Origin: Thalassotalea algicola
GTDB taxonomy: Bacteria > Pseudomonadota > Gammaproteobacteria > Enterobacterales > Alteromonadaceae
Length of the DNA: 64,000 bases
Direction of reading: 5' to 3'
Assembly (NCBI RefSeq): GCF_012932965.1
Contig: NZ_JABBXH010000008.1
Location: 39,234-103,233 of the forward strand
Part shown: in pieces, positions 8,277-17,284 of the stretch
How the letters are laid out: each line of letters opens with the position of its first letter
Position numbering within the stretch: position 1 is the first letter of the stretch
Notes under the pieces: generated by a model
The model's input: only the letters and a program-made list of their open reading frames with translations
Told to the model about the DNA's origin: nothing
Database searches by the model: none
Program-made: the position numbers and the translations under genes

Positions 8277-8292
8277 CCCTTTCAATTGATTG

Positions 8293-8323
8293 AAAAAAAA
8301 GCCGGGTTTTCCCGGTTTTTTTA
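8293..8323 (+). terminator. Intrinsic terminator after the HvfA-like gene
   Basis: A CCGGG-TTTT-CCCGG hairpin is flanked by A and T runs (AAAAAAAAG before, TTTTTTT after). It isolates the repeat-peptide gene from the downstream transcript. Confidence 0.88.
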
Positions 8324-8355
8324 TATCTTAAGTTTCCAATGGTTATAGATAAACT

Positions 8356-8405
8356 TTGATCTAGATCAAAATAATCTGTTCAAAAAGGATCGCTTGCTCT
8401 ATAAT
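8356..8405 (+). promoter_or_regulatory. Promoter with perfect FNR/CRP-family site
   Basis: TTGATCTAGATCAA at 8356-8369 is a perfect match to the FNR consensus TTGAT-N4-ATCAA. A perfect -10 hexamer TATAAT lies at 8400-8405 with no good -35, as expected for an activator-dependent promoter. The box centre would be near -49 from the predicted start point, which is not one of the canonical class I or II positions. It precedes the 40-residue peptide and response regulator genes, suggesting control by oxygen. Confidence 0.6.
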
Positions 8406-8438
8406 GCGCCGCAATTTTAACTGTGTAGGAAGTTTAAG

Positions 8439-8561
8439 ATGTCTCACAACGAAAATTTCAAAGATAGTGCGTCAAAACGTCATTTATTTATGGCAGCATT
8501 GGCATTAGTTTCAATGCCGTTACTACCTATGTTAATGGGTTGGTACACTTACTTAGCGTAA
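8439..8561 (+). CDS. 40-residue single-pass membrane peptide, unknown function
   Basis: A short ORF starting MSHNENFKDSASKRH has an AGGAAG ribosome site at 8427-8432 and ends with the hydrophobic segment LFMAALALVSMPLLPMLMGW (residues 16-35). The layout is a short charged N terminus followed by one membrane helix. It lies directly after the FNR-type promoter and 10 bases before the receiver-domain gene, so the two may be co-transcribed. It matches no small protein I recognise, and it is not CydX-like. The call rests on promoter, ribosome site and hydrophobicity pattern. Confidence 0.6.
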   Translation: MSHNENFKDSASKRHLFMAALALVSMPLLPMLMGWYTYLA

Positions 8562-8571
8562 GCAATAATAT

Positions 8572-8952
8572 ATGAATATTTTAGTGGTTGATGACAAAGC
8601 AAGCATTATTGAGCACCTTGATGGGCTTTTAACTAAACGGGGCTGCAGAGTAACGACTGCCTCGAATGGTTTAGATGGCTATGAAAAATATCAAAACGCC
8701 TCATTCGATCTGCTTGTAATCGACCACTTAATGCCATTAATGAATGGTATTCAGTTATTAAAGAATATTAAGCAACATGAAAATACACACACGCCGATTA
8801 TTTTCATGACTACGCAAGGAAAAGACAGCGTAGCGGAGCTTATCGAACAACAACTGTGTGATTTTGTCATTGATAAACCTATTGATGAGCAAAATTTCCT
8901 ATCACTAATTGAACAGCTAAACAAGCAAAATACTCGCTTCGCCTCACTATAA
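8572..8952 (+). CDS. Single-domain response regulator (CheY-like receiver)
   Basis: The 126-residue protein is only a receiver domain. It has the acidic pair D7-D8, the phosphoacceptor D51 in LLVIDHLMPLMNG, the switch Thr at 80/81 in FMTTQGKD and the conserved K102 in IDKPID. There is no output domain, so it must act by protein contact, as CheY-like or phosphorelay proteins do. No kinase lies nearby. It follows the small membrane peptide and may share its FNR-type promoter. Confidence 0.85.
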   Translation: MNILVVDDKASIIEHLDGLLTKRGCRVTTASNGLDGYEKYQNASFDLLVIDHLMPLMNGIQLLKNIKQHENTHTPIIFMTTQGKDSVAELIEQQLCDFVIDKPIDEQNFLSLIEQLNKQNTRFASL

Positions 8953-9007
8953 AAACACTTCATTTTCATTTATTCTTTAGCAATCGAAAATAGAATAAAT
9001 TGTACAA

Positions 9008-9553
9008 ATGACAGAATCAGATATTGCCCTACTTAAAAACGCGGTTCACACCATAGAAAACTATCCAAAAGAAGGGATCATGTTTCGCGATGTGATGGGC
9101 ATCTTAGAAAACAATGCAGCATTTTCTTTAACTATTGAATCGTTAAAGAAAAAATTCGAGAATCAAGGGTTTACTAAGGTAGTAGGTACAGAAGCTAGAG
9201 GCTTCTTATTCGGAGCGCCACTTGCGTTAGAGTTAGGTGTTGGTTTTGTTCCTGTTCGAAAGCCGGGTAAACTGCCAAGAGCGACTTACGCGCAAGACTA
9301 TGAGCTGGAATACGGAACAGATACCTTAGAAATTCACCAAGACGCGTTAGTTGCTGACGATAAAGTACTAATTGTTGATGATTTACTCGCTACCGGCGGC
9401 ACTATTGAAGCGACTACAAAATTAATTCGTCGTGTAGGAGCCGAGGCAACAGATGCGGCGTTTATCATCTCTTTACCTGATTTAGGTGGGGAATCTAAGC
9501 TTGCTGATTTAGGTTTAGCGGTTACCACCTTAATTCAGTATGAAGGTGAATAA
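9008..9553 (+). CDS. apt: Adenine phosphoribosyltransferase
   Basis: This 181-residue cytoplasmic enzyme makes AMP from adenine and PRPP in purine salvage. It has the APT-specific TEARGFLFG segment, the flexible-loop region [20 protein letters not shown], and the PRPP-binding motif [13 protein letters not shown]. Length is normal for Apt. It lies seven bases upstream of dnaX, the same apt-dnaX order as in many gammaproteobacteria, including E. coli. Confidence 0.95.
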   Translation: MTESDIALLKNAVHTIENYPKEGIMFRDVMGILENNAAFSLTIESLKKKFENQGFTKVVGTEARGFLFGAPLALELGVGFVPVRKPGKLPRATYAQDYELEYGTDTLEIHQDALVADDKVLIVDDLLATGGTIEATTKLIRRVGAEATDAAFIISLPDLGGESKLADLGLAVTTLIQYEGE

Positions 9554-9559
9554 AGACCT

Positions 9560-11818
9560 ATGAGCTACCAAGTGCTGGCGCGAAAATGGCGCCCTAAAAC
9601 ATTTAGCGAGTTAATGGGGCAAGAGCATGTTGTTTCCGTACTTGTTAATGCCATTAGCCAGCAACGCTTGCACCATGCATATCTATTTACCGGTACTCGT
9701 GGGGTAGGTAAAACCACAATTGCTCGCATTTTCGCAAAGAGTTTAAACTGTGAAGTAGGGGTAACAGCCGAGCCTTGTGGAAAATGCGACATATGTTTAG
9801 ATATTGATCAAGGACGCTTTGTCGATTTACTTGAAATAGATGCTGCATCAAGAACCAAAGTCGATGACACTCGTGAAATATTAGACAACGTTCAATATGC
9901 GCCAACGCGTGGTCGATATAAGGTTTACCTGATAGATGAAGTGCACATGCTTTCACGAAGCAGCTTTAATGCACTACTTAAGACATTAGAAGAACCGCCT
10001 GAACACGTAAAATTCATTTTAGCAACGACGGATCCACAAAAACTGCCGATCACTGTGCTATCGCGTTGTCTTCAGTTTCATTTAAAGGCGTTATCAGTTT
10101 CACAAATAGAGCAACAGTTAGATAAAATTTTAAGCGCTGAAAGCGTTACTAGTGAAAATGAGTGTTTGAATATGTTGGCAAAGGCGGCACGTGGCAGTAT
10201 GCGTGACTCACTTAGTTTAACTGATCAAGCAATTGCTCAAGGTCAAGGGCATATTACCTTGGCTAATTTGCAACAAATGCTTGGTGGTATTGACCAACAT
10301 TGGCCTTATAAAATTTTAATCGCGCTATTAAAGCAAGATGCTCAAGGCTTGATGGAATTGTCGAAAGAAATTGCATCTTTTGCACCAAGCTATAATCGAC
10401 TTTTTGCCGAGTTAATTCAGTTACTGCATCATGTCGCACTATACCAAGTCGTCGAGCAACATTTTGATTTGTCACCAGAGCATGCTTCGTTAATTAAGAA
10501 ATTTAGCCAAACAATGTCGGCGCAAGATATTCAATTGTATTATCAGCTAGCGTTAAATGGTCGCAAAGACTTACCTTATGCATTTGATGAGCAAGCAGCG
10601 TTTGACATGACATTGCTGAGATTACTCGCGTTTAAGCCTATGGCGCAGGCTGATGTTGCTGAAACGCAAACAGAGACGGCACAACTTCCACCAAACTTTG
10701 ACGATGTGCAATTAGAAAGTACGAAAATTGCAAACAATAGTGGTGTCATTGAAGAAAATGTACCAGAGTCCACTCAATTGGACACAGAAATTCTCGACGA
10801 ATTAGCAGCAACTGAAGAAGTTGCATCAGCAAAGCCGGTTGAGTTGATAGATCAAAAAGAGCAAGTAGAACAAGTAGGCGCCGAAGAGTATCACTTAGAT
10901 AATGACGATGTTACTGACGAGCCAACGGCTACTTTAAATGCTGAATTACTTGCCGTTGAGCAAAGTGCTGCTGAGCAACATGTTGCAGCGAGTTTCGATA
11001 AAGTTGAACAACACACAAGTGCGACAGCTGAAAGAATTGAGGATACGGCGATTAACGAAAATGTTGCGCCAACAGACAGCCCATCACTTATTGAAAACAA
11101 CATTACAGAACAAATAGAATCAATCAGTACTAAAGCAACGGAAGCGCCAGAAGCAACCGCGAACGAAGAAAGCGTAACTAAAGAAATAAGTTCGCCGAAA
11201 ATTGAAAGTGGTATTTTGAGCGCTTCGGTTGAATCTGCTTTAGCGACAAGGAACATGCTTCGAAGCCGAAAGAAAAAGCTGGAGAGTGAAGCAAAAAAGT
11301 CTAATGACGTGGAAACACGTCCTGAAAGTAGCGAAAAAATAAATAAACCAAAATTCGAAGTGCCTGATATTGACTCATTGCCAGAGCAAGGCTTCGAAAT
11401 TCAATCTGTTGATCCATCTATCGTAAAAAAAGCGAATCAAGTAGATAAGTGGGCGAATATGATTGATGCAATGGCACTTAACGGGCGATTACGAGTATTG
11501 GCACAACAGGCAATAATTAGCCCGTCAACTACCGACGAACATTTGGTTTTAGAACTTAATCAGTCAGCAAAACATTTAAAAACAGACGTTGCAATGGAAC
11601 AGCTGCAATCTTTTGTTTCAGATCACTTTAGCCAATCAATGCAAGTCGAAGTTAATATTGTTGAAGATACAGTAGACGACCCTTTAAAAATTCAAGGTCA
11701 AATTAATGAGAAGCGCTACGATTACGCAAAAGCACTTTTACAGGAAGATCCGTTAATTCAACGGTTACAGAATGAGTTTCAAGCGGTAATTGATGAATCA
11801 ACCATCATTGCTCGCTAA
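9560..11818 (+). CDS. dnaX: DNA polymerase III subunits gamma and tau
   Basis: The 752-residue clamp-loader ATPase has Walker A GTRGVGKTT (about 45-53), four zinc-finger cysteines between residues 64 and 79, Walker B LIDEVH, sensor 1 ATTDPQKLP and an SRC box. Then comes a long acidic, low-complexity linker (about 360-620) and a C-terminal domain that in tau binds the polymerase alpha subunit. At codons 578-580 it carries a slippery heptamer with an SD-like sequence and a stem-loop, predicted to yield a 581-residue gamma product. It sits between apt and ybaB as in E. coli. Confidence 0.95.
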   Translation: MSYQVLARKWRPKTFSELMGQEHVVSVLVNAISQQRLHHAYLFTGTRGVGKTTIARIFAKSLNCEVGVTAEPCGKCDICLDIDQGRFVDLLEIDAASRTKVDDTREILDNVQYAPTRGRYKVYLIDEVHMLSRSSFNALLKTLEEPPEHVKFILATTDPQKLPITVLSRCLQFHLKALSVSQIEQQLDKILSAESVTSENECLNMLAKAARGSMRDSLSLTDQAIAQGQGHITLANLQQMLGGIDQHWPYKILIALLKQDAQGLMELSKEIASFAPSYNRLFAELIQLLHHVALYQVVEQHFDLSPEHASLIKKFSQTMSAQDIQLYYQLALNGRKDLPYAFDEQAAFDMTLLRLLAFKPMAQADVAETQTETAQLPPNFDDVQLESTKIANNSGVIEENVPESTQLDTEILDELAATEEVASAKPVELIDQKEQVEQVGAEEYHLDNDDVTDEPTATLNAELLAVEQSAAEQHVAASFDKVEQHTSATAERIEDTAINENVAPTDSPSLIENNITEQIESISTKATEAPEATANEESVTKEISSPKIESGILSASVESALATRNMLRSRKKKLESEAKKSNDVETRPESSEKINKPKFEVPDIDSLPEQGFEIQSVDPSIVKKANQVDKWANMIDAMALNGRLRVLAQQAIISPSTTDEHLVLELNQSAKHLKTDVAMEQLQSFVSDHFSQSMQVEVNIVEDTVDDPLKIQGQINEKRYDYAKALLQEDPLIQRLQNEFQAVIDESTIIAR
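11281..11321 (+). promoter_or_regulatory. Programmed -1 ribosomal frameshift signal in dnaX
   Basis: The heptamer A AAA AAG (11293-11299) lies in the zero frame. After a -1 slip the ribosome would read GTC and stop at TAA (11302-11304). A 6-bp hairpin GACGTG-GAAA-CACGTC (11306-11321) starts six bases after the heptamer, and an SD-like GGAGAG (11281-11286) precedes it. All three elements parallel the E. coli dnaX signal. Confidence 0.8.
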
Positions 11819-11882
11819 TACAGCTTGAATTATCCGTCAATAATCACTATCTTTGGCGGCAATTAGTTTTTGGAGAAATATT

Positions 11883-12209
11883 ATGATGAAAGGTGGCATG
11901 GGCAACTTAATGAAGCAAGCCCAACAAATGCAAGCAAAAATGCAAAAAGCGCAAGAAGAAATCGCTAACATGGAAGTTGTTGGTGAATCAGGCGCAGGTA
12001 TGGTTAAAGTTACCATGACCGGCTCTCATAGTGTACGTCGTGTAGAGATAGATGAAAGTTTAATGGAAGACGACAAAGACATGATTGAAGACTTAGTGGC
12101 AGCAGCATTTAACGATGCAGTTCGCCGTGTCGAAGAAGTTAATAAAGAGAAAATGGGCGCATTAACTGGCGGTATGCAGATGCCACCAGGTATGAAAATG
12201 CCGTTCTAA
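11883..12209 (+). CDS. ybaB: YbaB/EbfC nucleoid-associated protein
   Basis: The 108-residue protein starts [19 protein letters not shown] and ends in the Met/Pro-rich tail typical of the family. YbaB proteins form dimers with tweezer-like arms and bind DNA as small nucleoid-associated factors. The ATG at 11883 is chosen because GGAG at 11872-11875 is correctly spaced; an upstream TTG extension adds residues with no match to the family. It follows dnaX as usual, but recR, its usual downstream partner, is absent here. Confidence 0.92.
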   Translation: MMKGGMGNLMKQAQQMQAKMQKAQEEIANMEVVGESGAGMVKVTMTGSHSVRRVEIDESLMEDDKDMIEDLVAAAFNDAVRRVEEVNKEKMGALTGGMQMPPGMKMPF

Positions 12210-12229
12210 TTTGAACGTTTTCTTGACGA

Positions 12230-12253
12230 AAAAGGCGCCAATCGGCGCCTTTT
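12230..12253 (+). terminator. Intrinsic terminator after ybaB
   Basis: Perfect inverted repeat AAAAGGCGCC-AATC-GGCGCCTTTT, GC-rich stem followed by T residues. It closes the apt-dnaX-ybaB transcript. Confidence 0.9.
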
Positions 12254-12304
12254 CTGTATTAGTTAACCTTCAATTGAGATGAATTACTTTCTCGCTTTGT
12301 AATT

Positions 12305-13162
12305 TTAATTGGGTAAATCAAAACAAGCCGACATACTTGTGGTATGTCGTGTCTGAAAAGGCACTGGATCAATATCTAAATCTCGCAGCATATCGGCGTA
12401 TGGACCAGTACCTAATTTAAGTGCGACGGCATCATTCGGAGTTTGATTGTTCCAAAGTCTGCTGATGTTTTTTGACACGTTAAAGTTGGCTTTAAAACAT
12501 GTCGCGCTTTGCTTTATTTCTTCATTTAAAATTGAGTAAAGATTAGATTTAACGTTAAAGGCAGTCTTTTTACCTGATGTTGGAATGTCTAACTGAACAT
12601 ATTGATTGCCACTCGCATCAGTTGCTTTCGTTGTGCTAATACCATTGGCAACTTTGATATCAATATCGTCTACCACTTTTGGCAGTCCCCAAATTTTCAA
12701 TCCTCTAATTTGATTTTCTAAACTGGTAACTGGCATATGAAATACATGGTAACCAAAACGTGAAAATTGCTTTTCTAACAATAAAGGTAATAGTGGCGGG
12801 TTAAACTTAGGTTCAACTTGGATCGGAATTGTCATGGCAATTTCATTATAAGGTGCAACACCAAGTACATTTTTGTATTCATAACAAGAAATGGTGATTA
12901 AGGCTTTGTTACCTGGCATCTTAACTGGTGTCATTTTTTCACTAGGTAATCGCTTTTTTGCTTTATCAAAGTCACATAAAAATATGCCAATTGCACAGCT
13001 TACATCGCCATAAAATGTTGGAAATAAATAGTCTTTTGTTATTTGTTCGTTGAGCGCTAGTGGCTGTGATGCAGTACGCAATTCAAAATGACTAAAAAAG
13101 TTGTCTGTAAACTCGGCTTTGTTGTCTAGTAGCGTTTCTGAGATAGAATTGTTTGCTTGCAT
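12305..13162 (-). CDS. Acetoacetate decarboxylase family protein
   Basis: The 285-residue protein belongs to the ADC family, with the YKNVLGVAPYNEIAMTIPI strand region and the GLKIWGLPK motif. Aligned by eye with clostridial acetoacetate decarboxylase, K156 takes the place of the Schiff-base lysine, while the neighbouring lysine that lowers its pKa in the classical enzyme is Ile here. It may therefore act on a different keto acid or not decarboxylate at all. No solvent-pathway gene is next to it. It is monocistronic, oriented toward ybaB, and its stop lies about 50 bases from the ybaB terminator. Confidence 0.75.
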   Translation of the reverse strand: MQANNSISETLLDNKAEFTDNFFSHFELRTASQPLALNEQITKDYLFPTFYGDVSCAIGIFLCDFDKAKKRLPSEKMTPVKMPGNKALITISCYEYKNVLGVAPYNEIAMTIPIQVEPKFNPPLLPLLLEKQFSRFGYHVFHMPVTSLENQIRGLKIWGLPKVVDDIDIKVANGISTTKATDASGNQYVQLDIPTSGKKTAFNVKSNLYSILNEEIKQSATCFKANFNVSKNISRLWNNQTPNDAVALKLGTGPYADMLRDLDIDPVPFQTRHTTSMSACFDLPN

Positions 13163-13284
13163 TGTTAAAGTTTATTTTGAGTGTTTGATAATTAAACTAA
13201 CGAATTACTAGGCAAACTTAAATAGTAAAAATTACCCAAAAATGCTAAAAGCCGGCGGGGCGTTTGTTACATACAGGTATAAAA

Positions 13285-13306
13285 AAAAGGCACCTAAGTG
13301 CCTTTT
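13285..13306 (-). terminator. Intrinsic terminator of yhbY
   Basis: Inverted repeat AAAAGGCAC-CTAA-GTGCCTTTT immediately after the yhbY stop; the eight A residues on the plus strand at 13281-13288 become the U-run of the minus-strand transcript. Confidence 0.85.
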
Positions 13307-13311
13307 ATTAT

Positions 13312-13608
13312 TTAGCCTCTCGGCAATTGAATTTTCTTATCTTCAGATTGACGGTAAAGTATTAGTGTTTTACCAATCACTTGTACTTTAACAGCTTCTG
13401 CTTCTCGGCATATCGCTTCAACAATCAACCCTTTAGTTTCACGATCATCGGTAGGAATTTTGACTTTGATTAATTCGTGGTGATTTAATGCATAGTCAAT
13501 TTCAGCAACAACAGCTTCTGTTAAACCGTTACTACCTAGTAGCACAACTGGTTTTAGGTTATGTGCCAGCGCTTTTAAGTGCTGGATTTGTTTTTTATTA
13601 AGGCTCAT
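13312..13608 (-). CDS. yhbY: Ribosome assembly RNA-binding protein YhbY
   Basis: This 98-residue CRM-domain protein starts MSLNKKQIQHLKALAHNLKP and has the GxxG-type loop LGSNGL. YhbY associates with pre-50S ribosomal particles. The ATG at 13608 is preferred over a TTG two codons upstream. It is divergent from rlmE, which methylates 23S rRNA, the same arrangement as in E. coli. Confidence 0.92.
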   Translation of the reverse strand: MSLNKKQIQHLKALAHNLKPVVLLGSNGLTEAVVAEIDYALNHHELIKVKIPTDDRETKGLIVEAICREAEAVKVQVIGKTLILYRQSEDKKIQLPRG

Positions 13609-13734
13609 CAACAATTTTCGTTACAAGTTAGCTTGAATTTGGCTATTTTACCCTTATCTAGTCTGTAATACTATGTCTACCCTTTGGTTTTCAGTGACTA
13701 TATTTAAACCAAAGCGATATTTAAGGTTAGCTAA

Positions 13735-14364
13735 GTGAGCAAAAAAAAGCACAGTGCAAGTAGCAAACGTTGGTTAGATGAGCACTTTGATGATGAGTAC
13801 GTCAAGAAAGCTCAAAAACTGGGGTTAAGATCTCGCGCAGTTTTTAAAATTGAAGAAATCAATAACAAAGATAAACTGATAAAATCTGGTATGAAAGTCG
13901 TCGATTTAGGCGCTGCACCAGGCGGTTGGTCAGAGTATGCAGTAAAGCAAGTAGGAGACAATGGCCAAGTAGTCGCGTGCGATATTTTGTCAATGGACCC
14001 AATTGCTGGTGTTGATTTTTTACAAGGCGATTTTCGTGAAGAAGCAGTGCTTGATGCACTTTTAGAACGAATTAACGGCAAAGACATTGATGTGGTCATG
14101 TCAGATATGGCAGCAAACTTTACGGGTAATGATGCGGCAGACTCAGCTCGCAGCATGTATTTAGTGGAGTTGGCGCTAGATATGTGTCATCAAGTATTGA
14201 AGAAAAATGGCGCTTTTGTGGTCAAAGTATTTCAAGGAGAAGGCTTCGATCAGTTTATGAAAGAGGTCAAAGCAGTGTTTAATGTGGTGAAAACACGTAA
14301 ACCTGAGTCGTCTAGAGCAAGATCTAGAGAAGTATATCTAGTAGCTACTGGCTTTAAATTGTAG
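13735..14364 (+). CDS. rlmE: 23S rRNA (uridine(2552)-2'-O)-methyltransferase RlmE
   Basis: The 209-residue SAM-dependent enzyme methylates the A-loop uridine of 23S rRNA at a late stage of 50S assembly. It has the FtsJ Rossmann motif [15 protein letters not shown], the catalytic Asp in [10 protein letters not shown], and the K-D-K-E tetrad with its second Lys in [12 protein letters not shown]. It starts with GTG. It is divergent from yhbY and is followed by ftsH after 56 bases, the classical ftsJ-ftsH pair. Confidence 0.95.
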   Translation: MSKKKHSASSKRWLDEHFDDEYVKKAQKLGLRSRAVFKIEEINNKDKLIKSGMKVVDLGAAPGGWSEYAVKQVGDNGQVVACDILSMDPIAGVDFLQGDFREEAVLDALLERINGKDIDVVMSDMAANFTGNDAADSARSMYLVELALDMCHQVLKKNGAFVVKVFQGEGFDQFMKEVKAVFNVVKTRKPESSRARSREVYLVATGFKL

Positions 14365-14420
14365 TAAATTAAAGAACTAATTGGTCGCACCATTATTAGA
14401 AACAGCAAGAGGTTGTTAAG

Positions 14421-16361
14421 TTGAGCGATATGGCAAAAAATCTTATTTTATGGTTGGTTATTGCGGTTGTGCTGATGTCTGTATTTCAGTCATTTTCACC
14501 AGGCGGCGGTAATGAGCAACAAATGGACTACACCCGTTTTATTCAGGATGTAAGGCAAGGGCAGGTCCGTGAGGCTACAGTAGATCGCAACGGAGTGATC
14601 CAGGGAACAAAACGCAGTGGAGAACAATTCGTTACTGTAATTCCAGGTGGTTATGACAGTGATTTAATTAATGACCTTGTAAAACAAGGCGTACGTGCAA
14701 AAGGTCAGCTTCCTGAAGAGCCTAGCATTCTAACGTCTATCTTTATTTCTTGGTTCCCGATGTTGCTGCTAATTGGTGTGTGGATTTTCTTCATGCGTCA
14801 AATGCAAGGTGGTGGCGGTAAAGGTGCCATGTCATTCGGTAAGTCGAAAGCTCGCCTGTTAAGTGAAGATCAAATTAAGACTACATTTGCTGATGTGGCA
14901 GGTTGTGATGAAGCAAAAGAAGAAGTCGCTGAACTTGTTGATTACTTACGTGACCCAAGCAAATTCCAAAAATTAGGTGGCCGTATACCTTCTGGTATTT
15001 TAATGGTTGGTCAGCCTGGTACAGGTAAAACGCTATTAGCTAAAGCAATTGCTGGTGAAGCAAAAGTACCATTTTTTAGTATTTCAGGTTCTGACTTCGT
15101 AGAAATGTTTGTTGGTGTTGGTGCTTCTCGTGTTCGCGACATGTTTGAACAGGCGAAGAAATCAGCTCCTTGTATTATTTTTATCGATGAAATCGATGCG
15201 GTAGGCCGTCAACGTGGGGCGGGTCTTGGTGGTGGGCATGATGAACGTGAACAAACACTAAACCAAATGCTTGTTGAAATGGATGGCTTCGAAGGAAATG
15301 AAGGGGTAATCGTTATTGCCGCTACTAACCGTCCAGATGTACTTGATCCGGCATTACTTCGTCCTGGTCGTTTTGACCGTCAAGTAACGGTTGGATTACC
15401 TGATATCCGTGGCCGTGAACAAATCCTTAAAGTTCATATGCGTAAGGTGCCATTAGCAGACGATGTTAAAGCAGCCGTAATTGCTCGTGGTACACCTGGT
15501 TTTTCAGGTGCTGATTTAGCTAACTTAGTTAACGAAGCTGCATTATTTGCTGCCCGTGGCTCTCGTCGCTTAGTGTCGATGGAAGAGTTTGAAAAAGCGA
15601 AAGACAAAATATTGATGGGCGCTGAGCGCAAGTCAATGGTAATGAGCGAAGAAGAGAAAGAAATGACCGCTTATCATGAAGCTGGTCACGCAATTGTCGG
15701 TCGCTTAGTACCTGAACATGATCCAGTTTACAAAGTGTCAATTATTCCTCGTGGTCGTGCACTGGGGGTTACCATGTACCTACCAGAAAAAGATCGCTTT
15801 AGTCATAGTAAGCAACATTTAGAAAGTAATATTTCGTCGCTATACGGTGGCCGAATTGCTGAAGAAATTATCTATGGTGCTGACAAAGTTTCTACTGGTG
15901 CATCGAATGATATTGAGCGTGCAACTAACTTAGCGCGCAAGATGGTTACACAATGGGGTTTATCTGAAAAAATGGGCCCTATGTTATTTGCTGAAGAAGA
16001 AGGCGAAGTATTCTTAGGCCGTACCTCTGCTAAGCATTTACATATGTCAGATGAAACTGCACAAGCGATTGATGAAGAAATTAAAGAGTTTGTTGAACGT
16101 AACTATCAACGTGCTGAACAGATTTTGAAAGACAATATGGATATCTTGCATGCAATGAAAGATGCGTTAATGCACTTTGAAACGATTGATGCAAACCAAA
16201 TTGATGATTTAATGGCTCGCCGCGAAGTAAGAGCGCCTGCAGATATAGATGATTCTAGCTCTGGCTCTACGCCTTCGTCAGGTAGTGCTGTTAAGGAAGA
16301 AGATTCTAAAGATGCTGCAAGTCCTAAAATTGACGACGCGTCTGACGTACCAGCTAAATAA
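14421..16361 (+). CDS. ftsH: ATP-dependent zinc metalloprotease FtsH
   Basis: The 646-residue inner-membrane AAA+ protease has two N-terminal membrane helices around a periplasmic loop, then the ATPase domain (Walker A GQPGTGKT, Walker B IIFIDEID, second region of homology RPGRFDRQ) and the zinc protease motif HEAGH near residue 418. It degrades unassembled membrane proteins and regulators such as LpxC and sigma-32. The TTG start (MSDMAKN) has AGAGG at 14408-14412 eight bases upstream; the ATG three codons later (MAKNLILW) is the alternative. A terminator follows, so folP may have a separate promoter. Confidence 0.96.
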   Translation: MSDMAKNLILWLVIAVVLMSVFQSFSPGGGNEQQMDYTRFIQDVRQGQVREATVDRNGVIQGTKRSGEQFVTVIPGGYDSDLINDLVKQGVRAKGQLPEEPSILTSIFISWFPMLLLIGVWIFFMRQMQGGGGKGAMSFGKSKARLLSEDQIKTTFADVAGCDEAKEEVAELVDYLRDPSKFQKLGGRIPSGILMVGQPGTGKTLLAKAIAGEAKVPFFSISGSDFVEMFVGVGASRVRDMFEQAKKSAPCIIFIDEIDAVGRQRGAGLGGGHDEREQTLNQMLVEMDGFEGNEGVIVIAATNRPDVLDPALLRPGRFDRQVTVGLPDIRGREQILKVHMRKVPLADDVKAAVIARGTPGFSGADLANLVNEAALFAARGSRRLVSMEEFEKAKDKILMGAERKSMVMSEEEKEMTAYHEAGHAIVGRLVPEHDPVYKVSIIPRGRALGVTMYLPEKDRFSHSKQHLESNISSLYGGRIAEEIIYGADKVSTGASNDIERATNLARKMVTQWGLSEKMGPMLFAEEEGEVFLGRTSAKHLHMSDETAQAIDEEIKEFVERNYQRAEQILKDNMDILHAMKDALMHFETIDANQIDDLMARREVRAPADIDDSSSGSTPSSGSAVKEEDSKDAASPKIDDASDVPAK

Positions 16362-16381
16362 TTAATATGTTTTAAAGTTAT

Positions 16382-16405
16382 AAAGCCCCGAATATTCGGG
16401 GCTTT
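16382..16405 (+). terminator. Intrinsic terminator after ftsH
   Basis: Perfect palindromic hairpin AAAGCCCCGAA/TTCGGGGCTTT followed by ATTTT. It separates ftsH from folP. Confidence 0.88.
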
Positions 16406-16430
16406 ATTTTAACTGAAGTTTTTTAAATAA

Positions 16431-17282
16431 ATGACCAACGATATATTGCAATGCGGTGACAAGGCGTTAACGCTAACTTCGCCACAAGTCATGGGTATAT
16501 TAAATGTTACGCCAGATTCATTTTCTGATGGTGGCAAATTTGTCTCTTTTGATAGTGCCCTGTCTCAAGTTGAACAAATGATTAATGACGGTGCCACAAT
16601 TATCGATATTGGTGGCGAGTCGACACGCCCTGGTGCTAAAGCTGTGACGCTTGAAGATGAACTCGAAAGAGTCATTCCAATACTTAGCGCAATCAAGCAA
16701 CGATTTGATATCGTCGTATCTGTGGATACCAGCAAAGCTGGTGTTATGAATGAGGCGATAAAGGCTGGGGCGGGCATCATTAATGATGTTAGAGCATTGC
16801 AAAATGATGGTTGTTTAGAGGTAGTAGCTGCTGCTGACATACCCATTTGTTTAATGCATATGCAGGGTATGCCTCGTACAATGCAAAAAAATCCGCAATA
16901 TGAAGATGTAACACAGGACATTATCAGTTTCATTGGCCAACGCCTTAATGTTTGTCAGCAACACGGAATAGATAAAAGTCGGCTCATTGTCGATCCTGGT
17001 TTTGGTTTTGGAAAAACACTAGAGCAAAATTATCAGTTACTGAATCAGTTGAGTGACTTTGAAGAATTAGATTTACCTTTATTGGTAGGCATTTCAAGAA
17101 AGTCTATGATTGGTAATTTACTGAATGCAGATGTAGATGAAAGGCTGGCAGGAAGCCTTTCGGCAGCAATTATCAGCGCTCAACAAGGTGCAAAAATTAT
17201 TCGTGTACACGATGTAAAGGAAACCGTGGACGCGTTAACTGTTTTACAGGTCACACAAAGACCAGAACTGGCTAGGGGATAA
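16431..17282 (+). CDS. folP: Dihydropteroate synthase
   Basis: The 283-residue TIM-barrel enzyme condenses p-aminobenzoate with the dihydropterin pyrophosphate in folate synthesis and is the sulfonamide target. Hallmarks are [15 protein letters not shown] near the N terminus, [19 protein letters not shown], the [12 protein letters not shown] loop and the C-terminal IIRVHDV. The ribosome site is weak. It is two bases from glmM, matching the ftsH-folP-glmM order of E. coli. Confidence 0.95.
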   Translation: MTNDILQCGDKALTLTSPQVMGILNVTPDSFSDGGKFVSFDSALSQVEQMINDGATIIDIGGESTRPGAKAVTLEDELERVIPILSAIKQRFDIVVSVDTSKAGVMNEAIKAGAGIINDVRALQNDGCLEVVAAADIPICLMHMQGMPRTMQKNPQYEDVTQDIISFIGQRLNVCQQHGIDKSRLIVDPGFGFGKTLEQNYQLLNQLSDFEELDLPLLVGISRKSMIGNLLNADVDERLAGSLSAAIISAQQGAKIIRVHDVKETVDALTVLQVTQRPELARG

Positions 17283-17284
17283 GA

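Noticed and set aside
7953..8285. Long alternative ORFs on both strands over the Cys-repeat gene
   Set aside because: They arise from the periodic sequence in other frames. Only the frame at 7827-8276 has a signal peptide, ribosome site and EGKCG motifs.
10891..11256. 121-residue ORF antisense to dnaX
   Set aside because: It comes from the low-complexity linker of dnaX and has no supporting signals.
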